Assembly: GCF_014207355.1 (NCBI RefSeq)
Contig: NZ_JACHEF010000001.1
Coordinates: forward strand, 496,001 to 560,000
Origin: Mesorhizobium sangaii
Lineage (GTDB): Bacteria; Pseudomonadota; Alphaproteobacteria; Rhizobiales; Rhizobiaceae
Direction: 5' to 3'
DNA: 64,000 nucleotides
Positions 8,469-16,652 of the stretch are shown piece after piece. The position numbers and the translations under genes were made by a program. Within the stretch, counting starts at the first letter, position 1. Each line of letters begins with the position of its first letter. The notes beneath the pieces were generated by a model. The model did not search any database and had not been told where the DNA came from. It worked only from the letters and a program-made list of their open reading frames with translations.

Positions 8469-9794
8469 ATGGTGTCATCGCTTGCATCCACGGTGCGCGC
8501 AGAACCTTATGGCCGGGTGGTCGTCAGGGCAGCGCTTTGGCTGGCCTTCCTGGCGCCGTTCTTCTACCTCAGCTACGGCTTCGCCAACTGGCTGGCGTCG
8601 CGGCGCGACGACGTCGGCAGCATCGTGTTCGCCTGGGAACACAGCATCCCCTTCCTCGCCTGGACGATCGTGCCTTACTGGTCGATCAACCTGTTCTACG
8701 GCCTGTCGCTGCTGCTCAACGACAGCAGGCAAAGGGTCGACCGCCTGGCCGGGCGTTATCTCACCGCGCAGATCGTCGCAGTCGCCTGTTTCATCCTCTT
8801 CCCGCTGACGCTGACTTTCGTGCGGCCTGCAACGAGCGGCCTGCCGGGCTTCCTGTTTGCCGTGCTTGGCGGTTTCGACAAACCGTTCAACCAGGCGCCC
8901 TCGCTGCACATCGCCCTGCTGGTGATCATCTGGGATCACTGGCGCCACCGGCTCGGCGGCCTCCTCCTGCCGCTCTGGCATGGCTGGTGCTTCCTGATCG
9001 GCGCGTCGGTGCTGACGACCTGGCAACATCATTTCATTGACATCCCGACCGGCGCGCTGCTCGGATTTTTTGCCCTGTGGCTGTTTCCACGCACTGGCGA
9101 GCTGCCGTTTTCAGGCGCCCGGCTGACCGGCGATGCCAAGGCGCGACGGCTGGCGCTGTACTATGCGCTGGGCGCCCTCCTTGCGCTGGCCGGTGCCGCG
9201 CCAGGCGCCTTCTTTTCCGCCACAACACTTATTCTGCTCTGGCCGGCGCTGGCGCTGGCCATCGTCGCCTTCGGCTATGCCGGGGCTGGTGCAAAGGTGT
9301 TCCAGAAGACCGCGGAAGGTCATGTGTCCCTGGCAAGCCGCGTCCTGCTTTGGCCCTACCGGCTGGGCGCTGAGGTGAATGCGGCGATTTGGACGCGTAA
9401 GCTCCCGCCGTTCGTAGCCGTCAGCGACGGTGTCTTTCTCGGCCGATTTCCGACGGCAAGCGAGGCCAGCGGCTTCGGCACCGTGATCGACCTCACCGCC
9501 GAACTTGAAAAGCCGGCGGGAGCAGATTGCCGCTGGATCAGCTTTCCGATGATGGATCTGTTGCCGACGCCCGTGACGATGCTTGAGCAGGCGGCCAGCG
9601 CGTTGGAGAGTGTGCGCCGCGACGGCACTGTGCTGGTCTGCTGCGCGCTCGGCTTCCAGCGCAGCGCCGGCGTTGTCGCCGAATGGCTGGTGGCGACCGG
9701 CAGAGCCGGGACGCCGGCGCTTGCCCGCGAGGCGCTGATGGCCATCGGCCGACCGGTTCATCTTGCCGAAGCCGCGGAGCCGGCGGCGTCATGA
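8469..9794 (+). CDS. ynbD: PAP2 phosphatase / dual-specificity phosphatase fusion (YnbD-like)
   Basis: 441 residues from 8469, five bases after the previous stop. The first two thirds are membrane helices with PAP2 motifs PSLH (about 144-147) and HHFIDIPTG (about 187), the lipid-phosphate phosphatase active site. The C-terminal cytosolic part is a protein-tyrosine/dual-specificity phosphatase domain with the CX5R loop CALGFQRS (Cys about 392, Arg about 398). The pairing suggests two different phosphate esters, or one lipid intermediate, are dephosphorylated on opposite faces. A start at 8424 overlapping ynbC is possible. The gene overlaps the next by ATGA. Confidence 0.8.
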   Translation: MVSSLASTVRAEPYGRVVVRAALWLAFLAPFFYLSYGFANWLASRRDDVGSIVFAWEHSIPFLAWTIVPYWSINLFYGLSLLLNDSRQRVDRLAGRYLTAQIVAVACFILFPLTLTFVRPATSGLPGFLFAVLGGFDKPFNQAPSLHIALLVIIWDHWRHRLGGLLLPLWHGWCFLIGASVLTTWQHHFIDIPTGALLGFFALWLFPRTGELPFSGARLTGDAKARRLALYYALGALLALAGAAPGAFFSATTLILLWPALALAIVAFGYAGAGAKVFQKTAEGHVSLASRVLLWPYRLGAEVNAAIWTRKLPPFVAVSDGVFLGRFPTASEASGFGTVIDLTAELEKPAGADCRWISFPMMDLLPTPVTMLEQAASALESVRRDGTVLVCCALGFQRSAGVVAEWLVATGRAGTPALAREALMAIGRPVHLAEAAEPAAS

Positions 9795-10234
9795 CGGGCA
9801 GTGCCGACCAGGAACGCGCCGGTCGCTTCGCTCGCTTGCTGATGCAGCAGGCCGCATGGCCGGCCGCGATTGTGGTGGCCGCAAATATCCTTGCGCCTTT
9901 GGCTGCTTCGGCGCGCGGCGCCTTCGAGACCTTGCCCGCGGCCATCGCGCTGTCGGTCACAGCCGCGAGCGCGGTCGCCGTGCTGGCGCTGTCGGCGCTC
10001 CTGGTGTTCGACGCGCTGTTGTTCCGGCTGATGGCCAGCCACGATGACGAGGCTTCCGGTGGTGCCGCGGTGGATGACATACTGGCGCGCATGCGCCTGA
10101 AACCCTCCCCGTCCACGACACGCTCGCTCGATGACCGCATGGCAGGCACCCGCCGCCTGTTGTTCAAGCAGCGCACCGCGCTGGCCCTGTTTGCCGCAGC
10201 GCTACTCGCCGCGGGTTTCTGGGCGCCGCGATGA
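9791..10234 (+). CDS. Orphan small membrane protein inside the lipid operon
   Basis: 147 residues, family not recognised. The start overlaps the preceding stop (ATGA at 9791-9794) and the end overlaps the next start by four bases, so it belongs to the operon. Three hydrophobic segments are visible: about 16-36, about 48-75 (SVTAASAVAVLALSALLVF) and a C-terminal one (ALFAAALLAAGFW). A polar stretch containing DDEASGGAAVDDILARMRL lies between the second and third. There are no catalytic motifs. It may be an assembly or regulatory subunit of the membrane enzymes beside it. Confidence 0.7.
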   Translation: MTGSADQERAGRFARLLMQQAAWPAAIVVAANILAPLAASARGAFETLPAAIALSVTAASAVAVLALSALLVFDALLFRLMASHDDEASGGAAVDDILARMRLKPSPSTTRSLDDRMAGTRRLLFKQRTALALFAAALLAAGFWAPR

Positions 10235-10893
10235 GCATGCTTTCGCTCAAGACCTTCACCTTGCTGCAGACGGCAACCTCCGTCGGCCTCTCGGCGCTGG
10301 CCTGGGTGGTGACCGGGGTGCGTCCGATCTGGAATGGCAGCCTGCCGTCCGACCGGCAGCGCATCTATTTCGCCAATCACACCAGCCATGGCGACTTCAT
10401 CCTGCTGTCGGCCTGCCTGAGCGAGAAGGAGCGCGCGGTCACCCACGCGGTTGCCGCCGGAGAGTATTGGGGAAACTCGCGGCTGCGCCGCTTCATCGCC
10501 GAGGACATGCTGTCGTCGGTGCTCATCAACCGGCAATGGACGAAACCTGAAGAAAATCCGATCGAGATCATGCTGTCGGTTCTCGACCAGGGCCATTCGC
10601 TGATCCTGTTTCCCGAGGGCACCCGCAACATGACCGAGGAGCCGCTGCTGGCCTTCCGCTCCGGGCTCTACAATCTGTCGATGGCACGGCCTGAGGTCGA
10701 GCTGATCCCCTGTTGGATCGAGAACATGTCGCGCGTGCTGCCCAAGGGCCAGTTCCTGCCGGTGCCGCTGCTGTGCCGCGTCGTCTTCGGCGCGCCTGTG
10801 GCGGTGGCTCCGGGCGAAGAACGCCGCGCCTTTCTCGAGCGCGCCCACGCCACGCTTCTGGCGCTCAACCCGCGCCCCGAGCGAGACGATTGA
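10231..10893 (+). CDS. PlsC-type lysophospholipid acyltransferase
   Basis: 220 residues. The acyltransferase block I NHTSHGDFILL (NHx4D, about residues 50-55) and block III FPEGTRN (about 128-134) are both present, with a hydrophobic N-terminus for membrane association. This is the 1-acylglycerol-3-phosphate acyltransferase fold. It overlaps its upstream neighbour by four bases and shares a TGATG junction with the CdsA gene. It likely acylates a lysophosphatidic-acid-like intermediate to feed the CDP-diacylglycerol synthase encoded next. It may be a dedicated rather than housekeeping PlsC. Confidence 0.85.
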   Translation: MSMLSLKTFTLLQTATSVGLSALAWVVTGVRPIWNGSLPSDRQRIYFANHTSHGDFILLSACLSEKERAVTHAVAAGEYWGNSRLRRFIAEDMLSSVLINRQWTKPEENPIEIMLSVLDQGHSLILFPEGTRNMTEEPLLAFRSGLYNLSMARPEVELIPCWIENMSRVLPKGQFLPVPLLCRVVFGAPVAVAPGEERRAFLERAHATLLALNPRPERDD

Positions 10894-11828
10894 TGCGCCA
10901 CGAAATCTCCATTCTGATCATCGGCCTGCTTGCGGTGCTGACCACCGCCAGCATCGTCGCCGCCATACTTTCGGCACGGGCGCCGAAGCCGCTCAGTTCA
11001 ACCCTGGTCAACCTCACCCAGCGCATCAACGCCTGGTGGGTGATGGTGGTGCTGATAACGGTCGCGTTCTTCTTCGGCAGCGACGGCATGACCATCCTGT
11101 TCGCGCTGATTTCGTTTGCGGCGTTGCGCGAATTCGTGACGCTGACGCATACAAGGCGCAGCGACCATTGGGTGCTGCTCGGCATGTTCGGCATCATCAT
11201 ACCGTTTCAATACTGGCTGGTGTGGACGGCCTGGTACGGGCTCTTCGTCATCTTCATTCCGGTCTATTGCTTCCTGCTGATGCCGGCCATCACCGCGCTG
11301 CATGGCGACACCGAACGCTTTCTCGAGAGGATCGCCGCACAGCAATGGGCGGTGATGATCTCGGTCTATTGCGTCAGCCATGTTCCGGCGCTGCTGACCC
11401 TCAATGTGCCAGGCTTCGAAGGCCGCAACCTGTTGCTGATCGCCTTCCTGATCATCGTCGTGCAAGGCAGCGACGTGCTGCAATACATCTTCGGCAAGCT
11501 GTTCGGAAAACACCGTTTTTCGCCGAACGTCTCGCCTTCGAAAACCTGGGAGGGCCTGATCGGCGGACTGGTGTCGGCGAGCCTGCTCGGTGCGCTGCTG
11601 TCGTTCGTGACGCCCTTCTCGCCGCTGCAGGCGGCAGCCGTGGCCTTCGTCGCCTGCTCGATGGGTTTTCTGGGCGGGCTGGTCGCCTCGGCCATCAAGC
11701 GCGACCAGGGCGTCAAGGATTGGGGCCACTTGATCGAAGGTCATGGCGGCATGATGGATCGCACCGACAGCCTGGTCTTCGCTGCCCCGGTCTTCTTTCA
11801 CATCGTGCGTTATTTCTGGACGGTCTGA
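10893..11828 (+). CDS. Phosphatidate cytidylyltransferase (CdsA/YnbB type)
   Basis: 311 residues with about eight hydrophobic segments. The CdsA signature is complete near the C-terminus: KRDQGVKDWGHLIEGHGGMM followed by DRTDSL, with SPSKTWEGLIGG upstream. It makes CDP-diacylglycerol from CTP and phosphatidate in the inner membrane. The gene lies last in a six-gene lipid operon with a CDP-alcohol phosphotransferase, so it probably serves that route. In E. coli the paralogue YnbB, encoded beside YnbA, is reported to supply the glycolipid MPIase. Orthology to YnbB is inferred from context, not proven. Confidence 0.85.
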   Translation: MRHEISILIIGLLAVLTTASIVAAILSARAPKPLSSTLVNLTQRINAWWVMVVLITVAFFFGSDGMTILFALISFAALREFVTLTHTRRSDHWVLLGMFGIIIPFQYWLVWTAWYGLFVIFIPVYCFLLMPAITALHGDTERFLERIAAQQWAVMISVYCVSHVPALLTLNVPGFEGRNLLLIAFLIIVVQGSDVLQYIFGKLFGKHRFSPNVSPSKTWEGLIGGLVSASLLGALLSFVTPFSPLQAAAVAFVACSMGFLGGLVASAIKRDQGVKDWGHLIEGHGGMMDRTDSLVFAAPVFFHIVRYFWTV

Positions 11829-11935
11829 GCCCTGTTTGGAAACTCTACGCTGGGTCGGTTGAGCGCCAGATGCTTGACGGCGTTGGTGCGGCAGTCTCTT
11901 GTCCCGCCAGGCTCGGCCGGCAAAAGAGGTGCCAC

Positions 11936-12910
11936 ATGGAAAAGATCATACTGGACTGCGACCCTGGGCATGATGACGCTATCGCCATCCTGCTGGCGGC
12001 AGGCAATCCACAGATCGATCTCCTCGGCATCACCACGGTGTCGGGCAACCACAATGTCGAAAACACCACACGCAATGCCCTTTCGGTATGCACCGCCTAC
12101 GGCATCAAGGTGCCGGTGGCGAAGGGCTCTCCCGGCCCGCTCCTCATCGATCAAGTGCTAGCCATCGAAATCCACGGCGAAACCGGGCTCGATGGCCCTG
12201 TGCTGCCGCCCGCCTCGTTCGAGCTCGACAAGCGCCATGCCGTCGACTTCATCATCGATACGGTCATGGCGCATGAGCCGAAGACGATCACGCTGGTGCC
12301 GGTCGGTCCCTACACCAACATCGCACTGGCCGTCCGCAAGGACCCCCGCATCGTCGAGCGGGTAAAGCGCGTCGTCGCGATGGGGGGAAGCTATACCAGG
12401 GGCAACATCACGCCCGCGGCTGAGTTCAACGTCTATGCCGACCCGGAAGCCGCCGATGTGGTGTTCCGGGCCAACTGGGACGTAACCATGGTGGGTCTCG
12501 ACCTGACGCATCAGGCGCTCGCCACCAAAGAGCTTCAGGACCGGGTGCGCACCGTCGGCGGCCCGATGGCCAAGTTCATCCTCGATATCTGGGAGTTCAT
12601 CGCGACCACGCATGGCGGCCTCCTGCAGATCGAGTATCCCGCCGTCCATGACGCATGCTGCGTCGCGGCCATGATCGACCCGACCGTCTTCACCACCGAG
12701 AAGGCCGACATCCGCGTCGAGCTTGCCGGACGGTGGACCAAGGGCATGACGGTGTGCAATTTCGAGAACATGGGTGGCATGCGCCATTTTGGCGGCACGG
12801 CGAGCGAGCAGGTCGACTTCCGCCACACCGTTGCGATGAAGCTCGACCATCAAAAATTCCGCGATTTGATTGTGGATGCGCTGGAGCGGCTGACGAGGCA
12901 GAAGGCATGA
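11936..12910 (+). CDS. Inosine-uridine preferring nucleoside hydrolase
   Basis: 324 residues. The N-terminal Ca-binding signature DCDPGHDDAIAILLA (about 6-20) identifies an IUNH-family N-ribohydrolase, cleaving nucleosides to base and ribose. VPVGPYTNIALAV, RVVAMGGSY and AEFNVYADPEAADVV support it, and the late His/Asp segment YPAVHDACCVAA completes the active site. The start follows AAGAGGT with 5-base spacing. It converges on a sugar-type ABC operon with a LacI regulator, so nucleoside or ribose salvage is a plausible joint task (inference). Confidence 0.9.
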   Translation: MEKIILDCDPGHDDAIAILLAAGNPQIDLLGITTVSGNHNVENTTRNALSVCTAYGIKVPVAKGSPGPLLIDQVLAIEIHGETGLDGPVLPPASFELDKRHAVDFIIDTVMAHEPKTITLVPVGPYTNIALAVRKDPRIVERVKRVVAMGGSYTRGNITPAAEFNVYADPEAADVVFRANWDVTMVGLDLTHQALATKELQDRVRTVGGPMAKFILDIWEFIATTHGGLLQIEYPAVHDACCVAAMIDPTVFTTEKADIRVELAGRWTKGMTVCNFENMGGMRHFGGTASEQVDFRHTVAMKLDHQKFRDLIVDALERLTRQKA

Positions 12911-12987
12911 CACACCCCTCCTCCGGATAGTCGTCGTAGCGATATTGCTATCTTCCACGCCCTCGACAGTGAAGCCATGCGCCACCG

Positions 12988-13013
12988 CAGGGCGGGGTCT
13001 GGACCCCGCCCTG
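12988..13013. terminator. Strong bidirectional hairpin between nucleoside hydrolase and ABC operon
   Basis: A perfect 12-bp stem, CAGGGCGGGGTC paired with GACCCCGCCCTG around a TG loop, lies between the two convergent genes. There is no long T-run, but its stability and position suggest termination or 3-prime end protection for both transcripts. Confidence 0.6.
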
Positions 13014-13034
13014 GATCTGACAATCTACAAGAGC

Positions 13035-14018
13035 TTACTTGCCGGCAAGCTGCTTGGCGTTCTCGGGCGTAATCGCGGTCGTGTCGACGGTGACGGTCGT
13101 ATCCACCGATGAGGCGCAGTCGAGCAGGATCTTCTTCGACATCTCGATCGCCTCCTTGGCACCGGTCGGATAGGTGAAGGTCGCGGCCCAGTCGCCTTTC
13201 GCCACCGCCTCGATGCCGCCGGCAGGTCCCGGCAAGCCATCGGTGCCGATGATCTTGACGTCCTTGCCGGCGCCCTTGGCGGCGAGCAGCGCGCCGGCCG
13301 CCATCATGTCGTTCGAGGCATAAAGCACCTTGATGTCGGGGTGCGCCTGCAGCATGGCCGCGAAGGCGGTCTGGGCTTTGTCCGGCACCCAGTCGGCGGC
13401 CTGCTCGGCGACGACTTGGATCTTGGCATTCTCCTTGACGCCATCCTTGAAGCCGTTCAACCGTTCGACTGCGGGCGTGGAGCTTGGCAGTCCTTCGAGC
13501 ACGGCTGCTTCGCCACCGTCGGGCAGCAAGGTCTTGGCGGTATACTTACCCGCCTCGAGCGCGATCTTGTAATTGTCGCCGCCGATGAAAGCGGTGTAGT
13601 CCTTGCCGGGATCGCCGACCGTCTTGCGATCGAGTTCGATGACCGGGATGCCGGCATCCATGGCGCGTTTGACCGCCGGCGTCAGCGGTGCCGCCTCGAA
13701 GGGCGAGATGAGCAGCAGATCGACCTTCTGGGTGATGAAATTGTCGACCTGCGAGGTCTGCGTGTTGACGTTGCCGGCACCGTCGGCGATCTGCAGCGTG
13801 AAGCCCGGCACTTCCTTGGCCGCCGCGGTCAGCTCGTCATTGACGTGCTGACGATAGGGTTCGGCATTGTTGGCTTGCGAAAAGCCGATGATGAACTGGC
13901 CGTCCTTGGCGCAGGCCTTGACCATCGGGTCGGCAGCCTGTGCGGCTCCCGCGATGCACAGGCCAGCGCCTGCCAGAAGCACGGCCCTGAGGGCACGCCT
14001 TTGTCTTGTGGTTTTCAT
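13035..14018 (-). CDS. Sugar ABC transporter periplasmic binding protein (RbsB-like)
   Basis: 327 residues from the ATG at 14018, which follows AGGAGAG. The frame stays open upstream to 14627, but that part is the shadow of the permease gene. A signal peptide (RAVLLAGAGLCIAGAAQA) precedes a periplasmic-binding fold: FIIGFSQANNAEPYRQHV, DLLLISPFEAAPLTPAVKRA, AGIPVIELDRK and IKVLYASNDMMAAGALLA. It belongs to the type I, ribose/galactofuranose-like class. It is the last gene of the LacI-ATPase-permease-binding protein operon. Substrate not certain; ribose or a related pentose/nucleoside is favoured by the adjoining hydrolase. Confidence 0.85.
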   Translation of the reverse strand: MKTTRQRRALRAVLLAGAGLCIAGAAQAADPMVKACAKDGQFIIGFSQANNAEPYRQHVNDELTAAAKEVPGFTLQIADGAGNVNTQTSQVDNFITQKVDLLLISPFEAAPLTPAVKRAMDAGIPVIELDRKTVGDPGKDYTAFIGGDNYKIALEAGKYTAKTLLPDGGEAAVLEGLPSSTPAVERLNGFKDGVKENAKIQVVAEQAADWVPDKAQTAFAAMLQAHPDIKVLYASNDMMAAGALLAAKGAGKDVKIIGTDGLPGPAGGIEAVAKGDWAATFTYPTGAKEAIEMSKKILLDCASSVDTTVTVDTTAITPENAKQLAGK

Positions 14019-14085
14019 ACTCACTCTCCTCCTCGTCGGGCCGGGGCCAGACCTTGGTTGACTTCTACTTGCTGCCACCAACCTC

Positions 14086-15135
14086 CTAACGACCCAAACC
14101 CTCGCGGCGGCGAACGAGGGATTGAAGCACTGCCGCCAGCACGATGATCGCGGCGGTCGCGAGCAGCTGCATGGCGGGGGTGATGTTGTTGAGCTGAAGG
14201 ATGTTGGCGAGCGCGCCGAGCATAATGGTGCCGGCGACGGTGCCGACCATCGAGCCGGCGCCGCCGAACAGGCTGGTGCCGCCGATGACCACGGCGGCAA
14301 TCGCGGTAAGCTCGTAGCCCATGCCGTCATTGGCACTGCCAAAATTGAACTGGCCGGCATGCACGATCCCGGCCAGTGCTGCGGCAAAGCCGGTGATGGC
14401 GTAGACCGATATCTTGACCATCGACACCGGCACGCCGGAAATACGCGCCGCGCGCTCGTTGCCGCCGACGGCAAAGACATAGCGGCCGAAACGTGTGGTG
14501 TTGAGCACGATCGTGGCGATCGCGGCAAAGACGATGAACACGATTGTCGCCACAGGCACGGTGTTGTCGAACAGCCGTTCACCCAGCACCGCGAACACCG
14601 GTGGCGCCAGCCCCGGCCCGTCGCCATAGGAAATGTTGATGTACTGATTGCCCGACACGACCAGCGCCAGGCCGCGCGCCGCCTGCAGGCCGGCGAGCGT
14701 CACGATGAACGGCTCGAGCCGGAAGCGGCTGGAGATGGTGCCCTGGATGACGCCGAAGGCGATGCCCATGGCGAGCACCGCGAGGATGGTGGGGATGAGC
14801 CCGAAGCCGCCCGAGATCATCATCGATGCGGTGACGACGCTTGAGAGCCCGAGCACCGCGCCGACAGAAAGGTCGATGCCGGCGGTGATGATGACGAAGG
14901 TCATGCCAATTGCGATGATGCCGGTCTCAGACACGGCGCGAACGATATTGGCGATGTTGTCGGGGTTGAGGAACAGGATTTCGCCATGCCGGCGCGGCGA
15001 GAAGATGACGCCGCCGATCGCCACGACGACGAGGCCGATCAGGCTCTGGAATCGCACCACCAAGGCTAGCGGATCGCGATGCACCGGTGCTGCGGCCACC
15101 GGGCCGCTTGCCGCCGAAATCTTCTGCTCAGACAT
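14086..15135 (-). CDS. Sugar ABC transporter permease (RbsC-like)
   Basis: 349 residues, about eight to ten helices. Family features include ETGIIAIGMTFVIITAGIDLSVG and GRYVFAVGGNERAARISGV (EAA-like loop of the ribose/xylose permease class). The start shares a TGATG junction with the ATPase stop. It forms the membrane channel with the RbsA-type ATPase encoded upstream and the binding protein encoded downstream. A hydrophilic N-terminus of about 30 residues precedes the first helix. Confidence 0.88.
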   Translation of the reverse strand: MSEQKISAASGPVAAAPVHRDPLALVVRFQSLIGLVVVAIGGVIFSPRRHGEILFLNPDNIANIVRAVSETGIIAIGMTFVIITAGIDLSVGAVLGLSSVVTASMMISGGFGLIPTILAVLAMGIAFGVIQGTISSRFRLEPFIVTLAGLQAARGLALVVSGNQYINISYGDGPGLAPPVFAVLGERLFDNTVPVATIVFIVFAAIATIVLNTTRFGRYVFAVGGNERAARISGVPVSMVKISVYAITGFAAALAGIVHAGQFNFGSANDGMGYELTAIAAVVIGGTSLFGGAGSMVGTVAGTIMLGALANILQLNNITPAMQLLATAAIIVLAAVLQSLVRRREGLGR

Positions 15136-16652
15136 CAGGCCTCCCTGCCATTTGCCGCATCAAGGACTGTGTGTTCGTCGACGCCGCCGATGAATTCCGC
15201 CACGTTGCGCCCTTGGCGCAGCACCACGATGCGGTCGCACAGGCCGATCAGCTCCGGCATCTCGCTGGAAGCGACCAGAATGCCGAGGCCCTGTGCCGCC
15301 AGTTGCCGCAACCGCGTGTAGATCTCACCCTTGGCGCCGACATCGACGCCGCGCGTCGGTTCGTCGAGCAGCAGCAGCCGGGGATTGCCGAGGATCTCCT
15401 TGGCGAGCACCACCTTCTGCTGATTGCCGCCCGAAAGCGCCCCGACGGCGATGTCGGGATTCTTAGGCCTGATATCGAACTGGCCGAAGGACTGCTTCAC
15501 CGCGTCAGCCTGCCGGCGCGCCGACATCAGCCCGAAGGGTGAGATGCGCCGGATCACCGACATGACCAGGTTGAGGCCCACCGCCATCCTCAGCATCAGG
15601 CCGCTGCCGCGCCGATCGTCGGTGACGAAGGCGATGCCGGCGTCGCGTGCGGCCTTGATGGAATCGAGCTTCACCGGGCGGCCGTCGACCGCGACATCAC
15701 CCTCCCAGCGGCCGGCAAGGCCGGTGCCGTAGAGCGCACTCAAGAGCTCGGTACGCCCTGCCCCCATGATGCCGGCCAGCCCGACGATCTCACCCGCCTT
15801 GACGTCGAGTGAGATGCCTGTCGGCGGCTGCCATCCAGCACTTTCATGGGCGAGCCTGAAGCTCGCATTGCGCAGGCTGAGCAGCATCTTGCCAGCCTCC
15901 CTGGCGCGTTCGGGATAAAGCTCATCCAGTGGTCGCCCGACCAGAAGGCGCACCAGCTCCGCCTGCGGCGCGTGCGGCTCGGTGACGCCGGCGACGCGAC
16001 CGTCGCGCATCACCGTAACCCGGTCGGCGATCTGCGGGACCTCTTCCAGGCGATGCGAGATATAGACAATGCCGACGCCGCTGGCGGCGAGCTTGCGCAT
16101 GATGTCGAACAGCCTTTCGACCTCGCTGACCGTCAGTGCTGCCGTCGGCTCGTCCATGATGAGCACGCGCGAGGCGTAGGACAGCGCCTTGACGATCGCC
16201 ACCACCTGGCGCTGGCCGATCGACAGGTTCGCCACCATGCTGGCTGGATCGATGGCAAGCTCTATGGCTTCGAGCCGCTTGCGGGCCTCGCTGCGCATCG
16301 CCGGCACATCGAGGAAGCCGCCCGGCCGCATCAGCTCGCGGCCGAGGAAGAGGTTGGCAGCCACGTCGAGCGTTGGCACCAGATCGAGCTCCTGGAAAAT
16401 GGTGGCGATGCCGGCCGCCTGCGCTTCACGCGGGTTGTTGAAGCGCACTGGCTTGCCGTCGATCTGGATGGTGCCCTCGTCCGGTGCATAGACACCCGAC
16501 AACAGGTTCATGAGGGTTGACTTGCCAGCGCCGTTTTCACCGAGCAGCGCATGGATCTCGCCGGGTTTGAGGTCGAAGTCGACGCCACGCAGCGCCTGGA
16601 CGCCGCCAAAGCGCTTGACCGCGCCGGTGACCGACAGCAGCGGCGCACTCAT
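15135..16652 (-). CDS. Sugar ABC transporter ATPase, two-domain (RbsA-like)
   Basis: 505 residues, the normal size of a duplicated RbsA-type ATPase. The first domain has Walker A GENGAGKST, signature LSIGQRQVV and Walker B LIMDEPTAAL. The second has a degenerate Walker A, GIMGAGRTE, with signature LSGGNQQKV and Walker B LLLDEPTRGVD. That asymmetry is normal in this family. The start overlaps the LacI stop by four bases. It energises uptake through the permease encoded next. Confidence 0.92.
   Translation of the reverse strand: MSAPLLSVTGAVKRFGGVQALRGVDFDLKPGEIHALLGENGAGKSTLMNLLSGVYAPDEGTIQIDGKPVRFNNPREAQAAGIATIFQELDLVPTLDVAANLFLGRELMRPGGFLDVPAMRSEARKRLEAIELAIDPASMVANLSIGQRQVVAIVKALSYASRVLIMDEPTAALTVSEVERLFDIMRKLAASGVGIVYISHRLEEVPQIADRVTVMRDGRVAGVTEPHAPQAELVRLLVGRPLDELYPERAREAGKMLLSLRNASFRLAHESAGWQPPTGISLDVKAGEIVGLAGIMGAGRTELLSALYGTGLAGRWEGDVAVDGRPVKLDSIKAARDAGIAFVTDDRRGSGLMLRMAVGLNLVMSVIRRISPFGLMSARRQADAVKQSFGQFDIRPKNPDIAVGALSGGNQQKVVLAKEILGNPRLLLLDEPTRGVDVGAKGEIYTRLRQLAAQGLGILVASSEMPELIGLCDRIVVLRQGRNVAEFIGGVDEHTVLDAANGREA

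Noticed and set aside
11036..12910. 624-codon frame ending in the nucleoside hydrolase
   Set aside because: The first 300 codons are an off-frame reading of cdsA; the hydrolase starts at 11936 with a ribosome-binding site.
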